The notes: generated by a model not told the origin, from the letters alone. A stretch of DNA of 64,000 bases from Mycobacterium sp. ITM-2016-00317 (GCF_002968295.1 NZ_CP134399.1:4836001-4900000); one strand, 5' to 3'; positions 8,820 through 18,638 are shown, counted from the first letter of the stretch. Numbers and translations: made by a program.

Positions 8820-10112
8820 ATGAGCACCAGGATCACCGGCGAGACAAAAGCCGCGCCGACCATGTCCTCCCGCAAGAAGTCCCTCGTCGCGAGCTCGGTG
8901 GGAAACGTCCTGGAATGGTACGAGTGGAGCGCTTACGCGGTCTTCGCGCCCTTCATCGCGGCCGCCATGTTCAGCCAGGACAATCCGGTGTCGGCTCTGC
9001 TGTCGACGCTCGCCGTGTTCGCCGTCGGTTTCCTGATGCGCCCGTTGGGCGGCATTGTGTTCGGACGGATAGCGGACAAACGGGGCCGCAAGTTCGTACT
9101 CGTGACGACCATGCTCATGATGGCCACCGGCAGCCTGCTGATCGGAATCATGCCGACCTACGCCGCGATCGGCACATGGGCCTCAGCCTTTCTGTTGCTG
9201 GCCCGCATGATGCAGGGGTTCGCCCACGGCGGCGAGTCGGCCACCGCGTACTCCTACGTCGGCGAGATCGCCCCACCCGATCGTCGCGGCATGTGGGGCA
9301 GCGTCGCCTTCATCGCGATCTTCGGCGGTTCGATCCTGGCGTACACCGTCGGCGGGGTCATCACCACCACCCTCACCGAATCCGCTGTCGGCCAATGGGG
9401 TTGGCGCATCCCGTTCCTGCTGGGCACCGTTCTGGCCCTGGTCGCGCTGTACCTACGCCGCAGCATGGACGAGAGTGACGTCTTCGACGCCGACCAGCAG
9501 ACCGCCGAGCCACCCTCGGTGCCGCGCAGGACGGTGGTACGGGCCATCCTGCTGATGATCGCCATGACCTCGGGAATCACTGCGGCGCATTACACCTGGA
9601 CGTCGTATGTGTCGACGTACGCGATCACGCAGCAGGACATGGATCCGGACACCGCCTACTGGATGCTGGTGATCGCGCAGGCGGTCGCGTTGCTGTCACT
9701 GCCGTTCCTGGGCCGTCTGTCCGACTCGATCGGTCGCCGGCCCATGCTGGCCGCGTTCGCCGTGTTGATGTTCGTCCTGCAGATCCCGTTGACGATGCTC
9801 ATCTCGTCGGAAGGTTGGACGTTGCTGGTCGCGACGACGGTGGCGCTGCTGGTGGTCGCGATCCCGGCATGCATCCTGTCCTCGACGCTTTCCGAGAGCT
9901 TTCCCACCCACCTCCGCACGCAGTCCATCGGGTTCGCCTACTCGTTCTCGGTCGCAGTATTCGGCGGTACCGCACCGTATTTGAACCAGTTGCTGCTGAG
10001 CTGGGACCTCGGCTGGGTGTTCGGCGTCTACATCATGGTCCTGTCGGCACTCACCGGCCTCGCGTGCATCTTCATGAACGAGACCAAGGGCATCAGACTG
10101 GAGGATGTCTGA
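8820..10112 (+). CDS. MFS transporter, metabolite:H+ symporter (MHS) family
   Basis: 430 residues with about 12 transmembrane helices. The N-terminal ASSVGNVLEWYEWSAYAVFAPFIA is the typical first helix of MHS carriers (shikimate, proline/betaine, alpha-ketoglutarate and aromatic acid permeases). The loop motifs GRIADKRGRKFVL (helix 2-3) and GRLSDSIGRRPML (helix 8-9) are intact. Probable function is proton-coupled uptake of an organic acid, which the preceding ligase could convert to its CoA ester. The stop overlaps the longest possible reading of the next gene by 8 nt. Start ATG 8820; GAGAAAG lies about 9 nt upstream. Confidence 0.85.
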   Translation: MSTRITGETKAAPTMSSRKKSLVASSVGNVLEWYEWSAYAVFAPFIAAAMFSQDNPVSALLSTLAVFAVGFLMRPLGGIVFGRIADKRGRKFVLVTTMLMMATGSLLIGIMPTYAAIGTWASAFLLLARMMQGFAHGGESATAYSYVGEIAPPDRRGMWGSVAFIAIFGGSILAYTVGGVITTTLTESAVGQWGWRIPFLLGTVLALVALYLRRSMDESDVFDADQQTAEPPSVPRRTVVRAILLMIAMTSGITAAHYTWTSYVSTYAITQQDMDPDTAYWMLVIAQAVALLSLPFLGRLSDSIGRRPMLAAFAVLMFVLQIPLTMLISSEGWTLLVATTVALLVVAIPACILSSTLSESFPTHLRTQSIGFAYSFSVAVFGGTAPYLNQLLLSWDLGWVFGVYIMVLSALTGLACIFMNETKGIRLEDV

Positions 10113-10176
10113 CGCCCACGAGCGATCAGTCCTCAAAGCACTGGGCAGACAGGACCAGGTGGGGCAGACTGGCGGA

Positions 10177-10425
10177 GTGGCATCTGACCGAGACATCCTC
10201 GAACGGGTCAACGAGTTGATCGCCGAGGAGAAGACCCTGCGTGACAAGATGCAGCACCGCGAGATCGACGAGTCCGAGGAGCACAAGCGGCTCCAGTCGA
10301 TCGAGGTGCAGCTCGACCAGTGCTGGGATCTGCTGCGGCAACGCCGGGCCCTGCGCGCCAGCGGAGGTGACCCGCAGGACGCGGCGGTCCGGCCCGAAGG
10401 CGAGGTCGAGGGCTACCTCAACTGA
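10177..10425 (+). CDS. DUF2630 family small protein (Rv0898c-like)
   Basis: About 82 residues, highly charged and helical: SDRDILERVNELIAEEKTLR, then DESEEHKRLQSIEVQLDQCWDLLRQRRALR and the terminal VEGYLN. It resembles the actinobacterial DUF2630 family, whose function is unknown; the heptad-like spacing suggests a coiled-coil or helical hairpin. The start is uncertain. GTG 10177 (MASDRDILERVN) matches the family N-terminus, while ATG 10105 would add 24 residues and overlap the transporter stop. The next gene begins 12 nt downstream, so the two are probably co-transcribed. Confidence 0.75.
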   Translation: MASDRDILERVNELIAEEKTLRDKMQHREIDESEEHKRLQSIEVQLDQCWDLLRQRRALRASGGDPQDAAVRPEGEVEGYLN

Positions 10426-10437
10426 GCCGGAATCGAC

Positions 10438-11991
10438 GTGACACGTGTTGACGTCGTCGTGGTCGGCGGCGGGCACAACGGGCTCGTCGCCGCGGCCTAC
10501 CTGGCGCAGGCCGGGCGCAGCGTGCGGGTCCTGGAGCGTCTCGGCCATGTCGGCGGCGCCGCGGTGTCGCAGCACCCGTTCGCCGGGGTGGACGCCCGCC
10601 TGTCCCGCTACTCCTATCTGGTCAGCCTGCTGCCGCGGCGCATCGTCGACGACCTCGGCGCGCGGGTACGGCTGGCCCGGCGCCGGTACTCGTCCTACAC
10701 ACCCAACCCGTCCGACGGCGGCCGCACCGGCCTGCTGATCGGGCCCGAGCCGACGTTCGCCGCGATCGGGGCGGCCGCCGACGAGACCGGCTTCGACGAG
10801 TTCTACCGGCGCTGCCGGGCCGTCACCTCGACGATGTGGCCCACGCTGACCGAGCCGCTGCGCACCCGCTCGGAAATGCTCGCCGCGGTGACCGGCGCCG
10901 CCGGCGACGAGGCGCGGACCGGCTGGCATCAGATGATCGAAACCCCCGTCGGCCGAGCGATCACGTCGGCCGTGCACGACGACCTGGTCCGCGGCGTGAT
11001 GGCCACCGACGCGTTGATCGGGACGTTCGCCCGCCTCGACGACACCTCCCTGGCGCAGAACCGCTGCTTCCTCTACCACCTGCTCGGGGGCGGCACCGGG
11101 GACTGGGACGTGCCGATCGGCGGGATGGGGGCGGTGTCCGGCGCACTGGCGGCCGCCGCCAGCGGATTCGGCGCCGAGATCGTCACCGGAGCGGAGGTCT
11201 CCGCGATCACCCCGGACGGCGAGGTGCGCTACCGCTACGGCGAGGCCGAGCACGTCGTCGCCGCCGGGCATGTGCTGGCCAACGTGACACCTGCGGTGCT
11301 CGCCGGCCTGCTCGGCGAGGACGAGCCCGAACTCGCTCCCGGCGCGCAGGTCAAGGTGAACCTGATGCTCACCCGCTTGCCCCGGCTGCGGGACGGGTCG
11401 GTGACGGCAGAACAGGCTTTCGGCGGCACCTTCCACATCAACGAGACCTACGGGCAACTCGACACCGCGTACCGGCAGGCGGCAGCCGGGTCGGTGCCCG
11501 ATCCCCTTCCGTGCGAGATCTACTGCCACACACTGGCCGATCCGACGATCCTGTCCGAGCCGCTGCAGGCGGCGGGTGCGCACACGCTGACGGTGTTCGG
11601 CCTGCACACCCCGCACGACTTGACCGCAACGGCACTGCCGGAGCGCCTGCGCGACACCTTGACCTCGGCGGCCTTGAAATCGCTCAATTCCGTTCTTGCC
11701 GAACCGATCCAGGACGTCCTCATGCAGGACGGCGAGGGCCGGCCGTGCATCGAGACCAAGACCACCGCCGATCTGGAGCACACCCTGGGCATGACGCGCG
11801 GCAACATCTTCCACGGCGCGCTGTCGTGGCCGTTCGCCGAGGACGGCGAGGAACTCCGCACGCCGGCTCAGCGCTGGGGCGTGGCCACCGCACACGAACG
11901 AATCTTGTTGTGTGGATCGGGTTCACGCCGTGGTGGCGCGGTATCGGGAATCGGCGGGCACAACGCCGCGATGGCCGTGCTGAACAACTAG
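10438..11991 (+). CDS. FAD-dependent oxidoreductase, phytoene-desaturase-like (Rv0897c-like)
   Basis: 517 residues. The N-terminal dinucleotide-binding motif is VVVVGGGHNGLVAAAYLAQAG, followed by ERLGHVGGAA; the C-terminal FAD motif region is LLCGSGSRRGGAVSGIGGHNAA. This is the layout of the NAD(P)/FAD oxidoreductase family that includes phytoene desaturases and PYROXD2. Substrate unknown; no carotenoid genes are nearby. Start GTG 10438. The stop overlaps by 4 nt the stop of the convergent MarR gene. Confidence 0.85.
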   Translation: MTRVDVVVVGGGHNGLVAAAYLAQAGRSVRVLERLGHVGGAAVSQHPFAGVDARLSRYSYLVSLLPRRIVDDLGARVRLARRRYSSYTPNPSDGGRTGLLIGPEPTFAAIGAAADETGFDEFYRRCRAVTSTMWPTLTEPLRTRSEMLAAVTGAAGDEARTGWHQMIETPVGRAITSAVHDDLVRGVMATDALIGTFARLDDTSLAQNRCFLYHLLGGGTGDWDVPIGGMGAVSGALAAAASGFGAEIVTGAEVSAITPDGEVRYRYGEAEHVVAAGHVLANVTPAVLAGLLGEDEPELAPGAQVKVNLMLTRLPRLRDGSVTAEQAFGGTFHINETYGQLDTAYRQAAAGSVPDPLPCEIYCHTLADPTILSEPLQAAGAHTLTVFGLHTPHDLTATALPERLRDTLTSAALKSLNSVLAEPIQDVLMQDGEGRPCIETKTTADLEHTLGMTRGNIFHGALSWPFAEDGEELRTPAQRWGVATAHERILLCGSGSRRGGAVSGIGGHNAAMAVLNN

Positions 11992-12401
11992 CCCAGCTTG
12001 TCCAGGATCGCGCGCAGCGCCGCGAGGTCGGCCGGGTCGAGCGCGGCCAGCACGTCGGGCGCCGGGTCGTGCACCGCGGCGATCGCCCGCACCGTGTCGC
12101 GGCCTGCGTCGGTCAGCGACACCAGCTTGCACCGCCGGTTCGACGGGTCGGTCCGGCGTACCACCAGCCCGCGCTCCTCCAGATCGTTGACCGCGACCGT
12201 GGCCGCCGGCGCGTCGACCGTGGCGGCCGCGGCGAGCTGCTTGACCGTCATCGGGCTGCCGCTCAGCCGCTTGAGGATGCGGATCCGGCTGAACGGCAGG
12301 CCGGTCTCCTCGACCACCGCGCGTCGCCACCCGTCGCGGTGATCGAGCACCAGCGACGCGAGGTCGCGCCAGACGTCGTCAGCGGCCGGGTTACCGGACA
12401 T
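11988..12401 (-). CDS. MarR-family transcriptional regulator
   Basis: About 137 residues with a MarR winged helix: GLPFSRIRILKRLSGSPMTVKQLAAAATVDAPAATVAVNDLEERGLVVRRTDPSNRRCKLVSLTDAG covers the recognition helix and the beta-wing with its DxRxx-like DPSNRR. It is likely a ligand-responsive repressor of the adjacent drug-efflux gene. The start at ATG 12401 lies inside the 3' end of that gene (ATG 11 nt upstream of its stop), so they are an operon with the transporter first. An alternative start is 12407. Confidence 0.88.
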   Translation of the reverse strand: MSGNPAADDVWRDLASLVLDHRDGWRRAVVEETGLPFSRIRILKRLSGSPMTVKQLAAAATVDAPAATVAVNDLEERGLVVRRTDPSNRRCKLVSLTDAGRDTVRAIAAVHDPAPDVLAALDPADLAALRAILDKLG

Positions 12402-13848
12402 GAGCACCGGTCACCGGATCCGCCGCGCCGGCCACCAGCGGCGCCAGCCGCTCCGCCGAGCGCATCGCCCGCTGCGACGTCGCGAACAGACCCACCCCGA
12501 GGATCACCAGCCCCAGCGCCATGCAGACGAACCACAGCGGACGGGCGGCCGCGGTGAAATCGGCGCCGCCCACGGCCATCGCCGACCCGGCCAGCGAACC
12601 GCACAGCGCCACACCGACACTCACCCCGACCTGGCGGCTCGTCGACGTCACCGCCGACGCCGCCCCCGCCCGGTCCAGCGGCATCCCGCTGACCGCCGCG
12701 TTGGTGATCGGCGCGTTGACCATCGAGAACCCGATGCCGAACACCGCGAAGATCACCAGCAGCAACCACACCGGCGTCGTCGCGGTCAGGAACGTCAACA
12801 TCGTCGCCGCCGCGGTGATCAACACCCCCGCCACCACCAGCGAGGGCCGCGCGCCGTAGCGGCCGACCAGCCGGCCCGACAACGGCGAGAACAGCAGCGC
12901 ACCCAACGCGATCGGCAGGTAGATCAGGCCGGTGTGCATTGCCGAGAACCCGCGCTCGCCCTGCAGGTACAGCGACATCATGAACAGGAACGCACCCCAC
13001 GCGGCAAAGGCACTGACCGCGTTCACGGTGGCAGTGGCGAACGGGATGCTGCGGAAGAACCGCAGATCCAGGAACGGGTCGTGGCGGCGCGATTCGAACC
13101 GCAGGAACACCGCCAGCGCCACCACGGCGACGACCACGATCGCGATCAGGCGCGGATTGGTCCACCCCAGCACCGGCCCCTCGATCAGGGCGAACACCGT
13201 GCCGAACAGGAACAGGATCGCCAGGCCCTGACCGATCGGGTCGACGTTGCGCATCGTGGCCGATTTCGACTCCGGGACGAACAGCGCGGTGAGCAGGATC
13301 GCCGCCGCGCAGATGGGCAGGTTGATCCAGAACACCCAGCGCCAGCCGATGGTCTCGATGATCAGACCGCCGACGATCGGACCGGCGGCCATCGAGATGC
13401 CGGTCACCCCGCCCCAGATCCCCAGTGCCCGCGCGCGCTCCACCGGCTTGCTGAAGATCTGCGAGATGATGGACAGTGCAACGGGATTGAGCATCGACCC
13501 GCCGATGCCCTGCAGGAAGCGCGCCCCGATCAGCGCGTCGATGGTGGGCGCCAGGCTGCACGCCAGCGATCCGAGCGCGAACAGGGCGAGTCCCGTCTGG
13601 AACACGCGGCGGCGACCGAACCGGTCCCCCGTCGCCCCCGACAGCATCAGCAGCGAGGCCAGCACCAGGGTGTAGATGTCCACGACCCACTGCATCTGCG
13701 CCGGTGTCGCGGACAGATCCTGGCGGATCGACGGGATCGCGACGTTGACGATGGTCGCGTCCATCGACACGATCAGCAGGCTCAGGCAGCAGGACACCAG
13801 GATGGTGGCCTTGCGCCTCGGTGTCATCGCGCCGACGGTGGTACTCAC
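12391..13848 (-). CDS. MFS drug-efflux transporter, DHA2 (14-TMS) type
   Basis: 485 residues, about 14 hydrophobic helices. It has motif D1 near LLIVSMDATIVNVAIPSIRQDL, motif A GDRFGRRRVF after helix 2, and the antiporter motif C region GVTGISMAAGPIVGGLI in helix 5. These are features of EmrB/QacA-type multidrug:H+ antiporters. Its gene lies upstream of and overlaps the MarR regulator, suggesting inducible efflux. Start GTG 13848; ATG 13827 (MTPRRKATILV) is an alternative. Confidence 0.88.
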   Translation of the reverse strand: MSTTVGAMTPRRKATILVSCCLSLLIVSMDATIVNVAIPSIRQDLSATPAQMQWVVDIYTLVLASLLMLSGATGDRFGRRRVFQTGLALFALGSLACSLAPTIDALIGARFLQGIGGSMLNPVALSIISQIFSKPVERARALGIWGGVTGISMAAGPIVGGLIIETIGWRWVFWINLPICAAAILLTALFVPESKSATMRNVDPIGQGLAILFLFGTVFALIEGPVLGWTNPRLIAIVVVAVVALAVFLRFESRRHDPFLDLRFFRSIPFATATVNAVSAFAAWGAFLFMMSLYLQGERGFSAMHTGLIYLPIALGALLFSPLSGRLVGRYGARPSLVVAGVLITAAATMLTFLTATTPVWLLLVIFAVFGIGFSMVNAPITNAAVSGMPLDRAGAASAVTSTSRQVGVSVGVALCGSLAGSAMAVGGADFTAAARPLWFVCMALGLVILGVGLFATSQRAMRSAERLAPLVAGAADPVTGAHVR

Positions 13849-13855
13849 TCAACGA

Positions 13856-13869
13856 TTGTGAAACTACAA
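13856..13869. promoter_or_regulatory. Candidate MarR operator upstream of the efflux gene
   Basis: TTGTGAAACTACAA is an inverted repeat with 4-bp arms (TTGT/ACAA), 8 nt upstream of the efflux gene start. The spacing and the TTGT/ACAA ends suit MarR-type operators, and a MarR gene is in the same operon. The repeat is seen; its use is inferred. Confidence 0.35.
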
Positions 13870-13995
13870 CTGTCGTGACGGCAAGTGACGCTGCTGTGAC
13901 ATTCGTCAGTGACGAGCGTGCGCCGAATCACCCCAGTCCGCGGCGTGCCGCCCGCAGACACGCACACTCGCGGCTGGGGAGCCGGCGGTGGTGGG

Positions 13996-15300
13996 CTAGC
14001 GGGAGTCGATGGGGTTGTAGTCGCGCTCGGTGTAGCCGGTGTAGATCTGCCGCGGCCGGCCGATCTTGTTCGGCTCGCCGTGCATCTCCCGCCAGTGCGC
14101 AATCCAGCCCGGCAGCCGCCCGAGCGCGAACAGCACCGTGAACATCCGGGTCGGGAAGCCCATGGCCCGGTAGATCACGCCGGTGTAGTAGTCGACGTTC
14201 GGGTAGAGCTTGCGCTCGACGAAGAAGTCGTCGGTCAGCGCGATCTCCTCGAGCTCCTTGGCGATGTCGAGCAGCTCGTCCTGGACGCCGATCTTGCCGA
14301 GGATCTTGTCGGCCTGCTCCTTGACGATGCGCGCCCGCGGGTCGTAGTTCTTGTACACCCGATGGCCGAAGCCCATCAGCTTGACGTTGTCCTCGCGGTT
14401 CTTGACCTTCTTGACGAAGGTCGCGACATCGTCGTCGCCGTCGCGGATCTTCGACAGCATCTCCAGCACGGCCTGGTTGGCGCCACCGTGCAGCGGACCC
14501 CACAGCGCGTTGATGCCGCCGGAGATCGACGTGAACAGGTTGGCCTGCGACGAACCCACCAACCGGACTGTCGATGTCGAGCAGTTCTGCTCGTGATCGG
14601 CGTGCAGGATGAACAGCATGTCCAAGGCCCGCACGATCTCCGGATCCACCTCGTAGGGCTCGGCCGGAAACCCGAACGTCATCCGCAGGAAGTTCTCCAC
14701 CAGCGTCAGCGAGTTGTCCGGGTACAGGAACGGCTGCCCCTCGGACTTCTTGTACGCATACGCCGCGATGGTCGGCAGCTTGGCCAGCAACCGGATGGTC
14801 GACAGCTCGACCTGGTGCGGGTCGAACGGGTCCAGCGAGTCCTGGTAGTACGCGCTCAGCGCGTTGACCGCGCTGGACAGCACCGGCATCGGGTGCGCGT
14901 TGCGCGGGAAACCGTCGAAGAATCGCTTGAGGTCCTCGTGCAGCAGCGTGTGCCGCTGGATCTGCGTGGTGAACTTCTCCAGTTGCTCGGCGGTCGGCAG
15001 TTCGCCGTAGATCAGCAGGTAGCTGACCTCGATGAACGTCGACTTCTCGGCAAGCTGCTCGATCGGGATTCCGCGGTAGCGCAGGATGCCGGCATCACCG
15101 TCGATGTAGGTGATGGCGCTCTTGGTCGACGCCGTGTTGACGAAGCCACCGTCGTACGTCGTGTAGCCGGTCTTGGCCAGCAGCGAACCCAGCGCAATGC
15201 CGTCTGCGCCTTCGGAAGCTTTGACGATGTCGAGTTCGAGCTCGCCGCCTGGGTAGACCAGGGTGGCGTGCTCCTGCCCGGCGTCGGCGTTATCGGCCAC
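13996..15300 (-). CDS. gltA2: Citrate synthase (type II) GltA2
   Basis: 434 residues. The catalytic histidine regions are present: [30 protein letters not shown] and [16 protein letters not shown], followed by PNVDYYTG with the catalytic Asp. It condenses oxaloacetate and acetyl-CoA at the entry to the TCA cycle. The length and the N-terminal [24 protein letters not shown] extension are those of hexameric bacterial citrate synthases, and the sequence closely matches mycobacterial GltA2. It lies 102 nt downstream of a TetR gene on the same strand. A second, shorter citrate synthase (citA) is 1.5 kb away on the other strand. Confidence 0.96.
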   Translation of the reverse strand: MADNADAGQEHATLVYPGGELELDIVKASEGADGIALGSLLAKTGYTTYDGGFVNTASTKSAITYIDGDAGILRYRGIPIEQLAEKSTFIEVSYLLIYGELPTAEQLEKFTTQIQRHTLLHEDLKRFFDGFPRNAHPMPVLSSAVNALSAYYQDSLDPFDPHQVELSTIRLLAKLPTIAAYAYKKSEGQPFLYPDNSLTLVENFLRMTFGFPAEPYEVDPEIVRALDMLFILHADHEQNCSTSTVRLVGSSQANLFTSISGGINALWGPLHGGANQAVLEMLSKIRDGDDDVATFVKKVKNREDNVKLMGFGHRVYKNYDPRARIVKEQADKILGKIGVQDELLDIAKELEEIALTDDFFVERKLYPNVDYYTGVIYRAMGFPTRMFTVLFALGRLPGWIAHWREMHGEPNKIGRPRQIYTGYTERDYNPIDSR

Positions 15301-15402
15301 TGGATTCCCTTCAAGTTTGTCGGGTGGGTCGCAAGTCGCGGAGTCTGCCTACAGAAGGTAGTCCCATTCCAGGATGCACGCCCGCGGGGGGCCGCCACAG
15401 CG

Positions 15403-16053
15403 TCAGACGGGCTGGCCGAGACCCGCGATTTCGCCGATGAACTCCGCATAGGTCGACTCGAACGCCGCGATGAGGTCGTCGACGGTGACCGGTGCACCCG
15501 CGGCGGCCTGGATGCCCAGGTCCTGCAGCGCCGTCAGCAGCAGCGCGCCCCAGACCGCGGCGAGCAGCTTCACCCGCCGGTCGTCGACGGTGGCGCCCAT
15601 GCGCGCCGCGACCGCCTGGTCGACGGCGCTGGCACGGTATTCCACGGCGGCCTGCCGCAACGTCGGCGAGGATCCCGTGATCCGCAGGATCTGCAGCAAC
15701 CGCTTGGCCGACAGTCCGTGTTCCGGGGCCCGCTTGGTCGCCTCGGCCATCGCCACATAGGCGCGCCGCAGCGCCTCCAGGTGGGTCAGGTAGCGGGGCT
15801 GCACGGTCAACTCGGCGGCGGTGCGGGCATGCACCTCGTCGATGAGGGCGAGTGCGATCGCGTCCTTGGTGGCGAAGTAGCGGCTGAACGTCCTGGGCGA
15901 CACCTCGGCGATGGAGGCGATCTGGTCGACCGTGGTGCGGTCAAATCCCTGACGGTCACACAGCCCGAGCGCGGCGTCGATCAGCGTCGCGCGGGTCCGG
16001 CGCTTCTTGCGTTCCCGCAAACCGAGCGCCGGTTCCCCCCACGAATCACCCAC
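15403..16053 (-). CDS. TetR-family transcriptional regulator
   Basis: About 216 residues. The N-terminal helix-turn-helix is [48 protein letters not shown], a clear TetR DNA-binding domain. The C-terminal ligand-binding part is helical with no recognisable ligand signature. I set the start at GTG 16053 because TAGCAT (16061-16066) ends 7 nt before it, giving a leaderless transcript; 16086 is the longest alternative. It is followed on the same strand by gltA2, so it may regulate citrate synthase or itself. Confidence 0.85.
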   Translation of the reverse strand: MGDSWGEPALGLRERKKRRTRATLIDAALGLCDRQGFDRTTVDQIASIAEVSPRTFSRYFATKDAIALALIDEVHARTAAELTVQPRYLTHLEALRRAYVAMAEATKRAPEHGLSAKRLLQILRITGSSPTLRQAAVEYRASAVDQAVAARMGATVDDRRVKLLAAVWGALLLTALQDLGIQAAAGAPVTVDDLIAAFESTYAEFIGEIAGLGQPV

Positions 16054-16137
16054 GACCCGGATGCTATCCCGGTAAAGGCTGCCCACAGGGCGGAACGAGC
16101 ACCTTGCGACGAATGCCCGGGCCGCCGATTCAGCAGG

Positions 16138-16794
16138 TCAGGGCTGAAGACGCTCGAGGTGCCCGTCTCGGACGCGGATCCTGTTGTGCACCCGGTTCTC
16201 CCGTCCCTGCCAGAACTCCACCACCTCGGGTGCGATCAGGTAGCCGCCCCAGTGCGGCGGCACCGGAACCTCGTCGACGTCGGCGAACCGCTCGGTGACG
16301 TCGACAAGTTGCTGCATCAGCTCGGCGCGCGACGCGATCGGACGGCTCTGCCGGGACGCCCACGCCCCCAGCTGCGAGCCGCGCGGGCGCTTGCGCCAGT
16401 AGTCGACGGTCTGCTCGGCCGACACCTTGGTGACGGGGCCCCGGACATGGACCTGCCGACCGACCAGGTACCACGGGAAGGTGGCCGACGCGTACGGCAC
16501 GGCGGCCAGTTGCTCGCCCTTCTCGGAGTCGTAGTTGGTGTAGAACGAGATCCCGCTCTCGTCGACGCTCTTGCACAGCACGGTGCGGGTGACGGGGCGG
16601 CCCCGACCGTCGACGGTGCCGACCACCATCGCGTTGGGTTCTGCGACACCGGCCTGCTCGGCGTCGGCCAGCCACCGGTGCAGCAGCGCCACCCAGCCCT
16701 CGTCGAGCCAGTCGGTGTCGAGGTCGCCGCTGCCGTCTTTCTCCACCGACCCGTACTCCACGCGCATCCGCGCCAGGTAGTCAGAAGTGCCCAC
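16138..16794 (-). CDS. pdxH: Pyridoxamine 5'-phosphate oxidase PdxH
   Basis: About 218 residues. FMN-binding and substrate residues lie in [60 protein letters not shown] and the C-terminal [18 protein letters not shown]. It oxidises pyridoxamine/pyridoxine 5'-phosphate to PLP, the last step of the salvage pathway. Start GTG 16794 ([15 protein letters not shown]) is supported by TAGCGT (16802-16807) ending 7 nt upstream. Longer in-frame readings would run into the divergent citA gene. The two start codons are about 40 nt apart, so pdxH and citA share a very short divergent promoter region. Confidence 0.92.
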   Translation of the reverse strand: MGTSDYLARMRVEYGSVEKDGSGDLDTDWLDEGWVALLHRWLADAEQAGVAEPNAMVVGTVDGRGRPVTRTVLCKSVDESGISFYTNYDSEKGEQLAAVPYASATFPWYLVGRQVHVRGPVTKVSAEQTVDYWRKRPRGSQLGAWASRQSRPIASRAELMQQLVDVTERFADVDEVPVPPHWGGYLIAPEVVEFWQGRENRVHNRIRVRDGHLERLQP

Positions 16795-16835
16795 ATGCCA
16801 GACGCTACGCCGCGATTGGGTGCAACAATCGGCCC

Positions 16836-17954
16836 ATGACCACGGTGCCGAAGGATTTCGCCCCCGGACTGGCGGGCGTGGTGGCGTTCGAGACCGAGAT
16901 CGCCGAACCGGACAAGGACGGCGGCGCACTGCGCTACCGCGGCGTCGACATCGAGGACCTGGTGGCCCACCGGGTCACCTTCGGTGACGTCTGGGGGCTG
17001 CTGGTCGACGGCCGCTTCGGCCCGGGGCTGCCGCCCGCCGAACCGTTCCCGCTGCCCATCCACAGCGGCGACGTCCGCGTCGACGTGCAGGCCGGATTGG
17101 CGATGCTCGCGCCGATCTGGGGTTATCCCCCGCTGCTGGACATCGACGACGACACCGCGCGCGACCAGCTCGCCCGCGCGTCGGTGATGGCGCTGTCCTA
17201 CGTCGCCCAGTCCGCGCGCGGGATCTACCGGCAGGCCGTGCCGCAGCGCGCCGTCGACGAATGTGACACCGTCACAGAACGTTTCATGACGCGGTGGAAG
17301 GGCGACCCGGATCCGCGGCACGTCGAGGCGATCGACGCGTACTGGGTCAGCGCCGCCGAGCACGGGATGAACGCGTCGACGTTCACCGCCCGGGTCATCG
17401 CGTCGACCGGGGCCGACGTCGCCGCCGCGCTCTCGGGTGCGGTCGGGGCGATGAGCGGCCCGCTGCACGGCGGGGCGCCCGCGCGGGTGATCCCGATGAT
17501 CGAGGAGGCCGAGCAGACCGGTGACGCGCGCGCCGTGGTCAAGGGCATCCTGGACCGCGACGAGAAGCTGATGGGTTTCGGGCACCGCGTGTACCGGGCC
17601 GAGGACCCGCGGGCCCGGGTGCTGCGCGCCACGGCCGAACGACTGGCCGCACCGCGCTACGAGGTCGCGGCGGCGCTGGAACAGGCCGCACTGGCCGAAC
17701 TGCGGGAACGCCGACCGGACCGGGCGATCGAAACCAACGTCGAGTTCTGGGCGGCGGTGATCCTCGATTTCGCGGAGGTGCCGCCCAAGATGATGCCTGC
17801 GATGTTCACCTGCGGCCGCACCGCCGGCTGGTGTGCCCACATCCTGGAGCAGAAACGGCTCGGCAAGCTCGTGCGGCCGTCGGCGATCTACACCGGCCCC
17901 GAACCGCGCGGCCCCGAGTCGGTGCCGGGCTGGGACCTGCTGAACCGCCGATGA
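16836..17954 (+). CDS. citA: Citrate synthase 2 (CitA)
   Basis: 372 residues, shorter than GltA2 because it lacks the N-terminal domain. Catalytic segments are [45 protein letters not shown] and a late Asp region [10 protein letters not shown]. It corresponds to mycobacterial CitA (Rv0889c-like). The stop overlaps the start of the following gene (ATGA), so they are co-transcribed. The presence of two citrate synthases in mycobacteria is known; their division of labour is not settled by the sequence. Confidence 0.93.
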   Translation: MTTVPKDFAPGLAGVVAFETEIAEPDKDGGALRYRGVDIEDLVAHRVTFGDVWGLLVDGRFGPGLPPAEPFPLPIHSGDVRVDVQAGLAMLAPIWGYPPLLDIDDDTARDQLARASVMALSYVAQSARGIYRQAVPQRAVDECDTVTERFMTRWKGDPDPRHVEAIDAYWVSAAEHGMNASTFTARVIASTGADVAAALSGAVGAMSGPLHGGAPARVIPMIEEAEQTGDARAVVKGILDRDEKLMGFGHRVYRAEDPRARVLRATAERLAAPRYEVAAALEQAALAELRERRPDRAIETNVEFWAAVILDFAEVPPKMMPAMFTCGRTAGWCAHILEQKRLGKLVRPSAIYTGPEPRGPESVPGWDLLNRR

Positions 17955-18571
17955 CCGCGCTCGGGCCGCAACTGGTGTTCGCTTCGGCGGCAGACCATTT
18001 CGTGGGCCTGGTCCGGCAGATCCCGGATGCCGCATGGGGCGACCCGGGTCTGGGCGAGTGGAACGTGCGCGACCTCGTCGGCCACGCCTCGCGATCGCTG
18101 ATCACGGTCAGCACCTACCTGCAGGCCCCGGCACAGCGCGAAGACGTCCCCGACGCAGTCGACTACTACGTCAGGATGCGCTCCTACGCCTCCGACATGG
18201 GCGAGGCGGCCGTCGTGGAACGCGGCAGGCAGGCCGGCCGGGGGCTGGGCGACGATCCGGCCGCCGCGGTCGAGACGCTCGCAGCGCGGGTGCAGGCGGA
18301 GCTGGCGGCCGTCGACGACCCGCTGATCGAGGTGATCGGCGGCCTGGGCATCCGGCTGAGCAGCTACCTGCCCACCCGGACCTTCGAGCTGGCCGTGCAC
18401 GGTCTGGACATCGCACGCGCAGTCGGCATCGACGTCGAACCGCCTGTCGAGGTGCTCGCCGACGCCGCGGCGCTGGCCGCCCGGATCGGTGTCGCGCTCG
18501 GCCAGGGCCCGACAGCCCTGCTCGCGCTCACCGGGCGCACCGCTCTACCCGTCGGGTTCTCCGTGGTCTGA
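17951..18571 (+). CDS. Maleylpyruvate isomerase-family, mycothiol-dependent-type protein
   Basis: About 206 residues of the DinB-like metal-binding four-helix bundle. GEWNVRDLVGHASRSLITV holds His45 and FELAVHGLDIARAV holds His150, the usual metal ligands of the mycothiol-dependent maleylpyruvate isomerase group. Actual substrates of most paralogues are unknown, and the thiol may be mycothiol. ATG 17951 overlaps the citA stop by 4 nt, so translation is coupled to citA. Confidence 0.78.
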   Translation: MTALGPQLVFASAADHFVGLVRQIPDAAWGDPGLGEWNVRDLVGHASRSLITVSTYLQAPAQREDVPDAVDYYVRMRSYASDMGEAAVVERGRQAGRGLGDDPAAAVETLAARVQAELAAVDDPLIEVIGGLGIRLSSYLPTRTFELAVHGLDIARAVGIDVEPPVEVLADAAALAARIGVALGQGPTALLALTGRTALPVGFSVV

Positions 18572-18591
18572 CCGCGCCGATGAGTTCTTCG

Positions 18592-18627
18592 ACCGGTGGT
18601 GGTCTGTATCGGAAATCCACCACCGGT
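18592..18627. promoter_or_regulatory. Perfect 11-bp inverted repeat ahead of the VOC gene
   Basis: ACCGGTGGTGG (18592-18602) and CCACCACCGGT (18617-18627) form a perfect inverted repeat around a 14-nt spacer. The right arm ends just before the GGAGAAA ribosome-binding site of the glyoxalase-fold gene. There is no T-run, so it is either a terminator-like hairpin for the upstream citA pair or an operator/attenuator for the downstream gene. Confidence 0.5.
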
Positions 18628-18638
18628 GAGGAGAAACC

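Noticed and set aside
13909-16839. 976-codon plus-strand reading over gltA2, TetR and pdxH
   Set aside because: Spans three well-supported minus-strand genes and shows no recognisable domain; a shadow frame.
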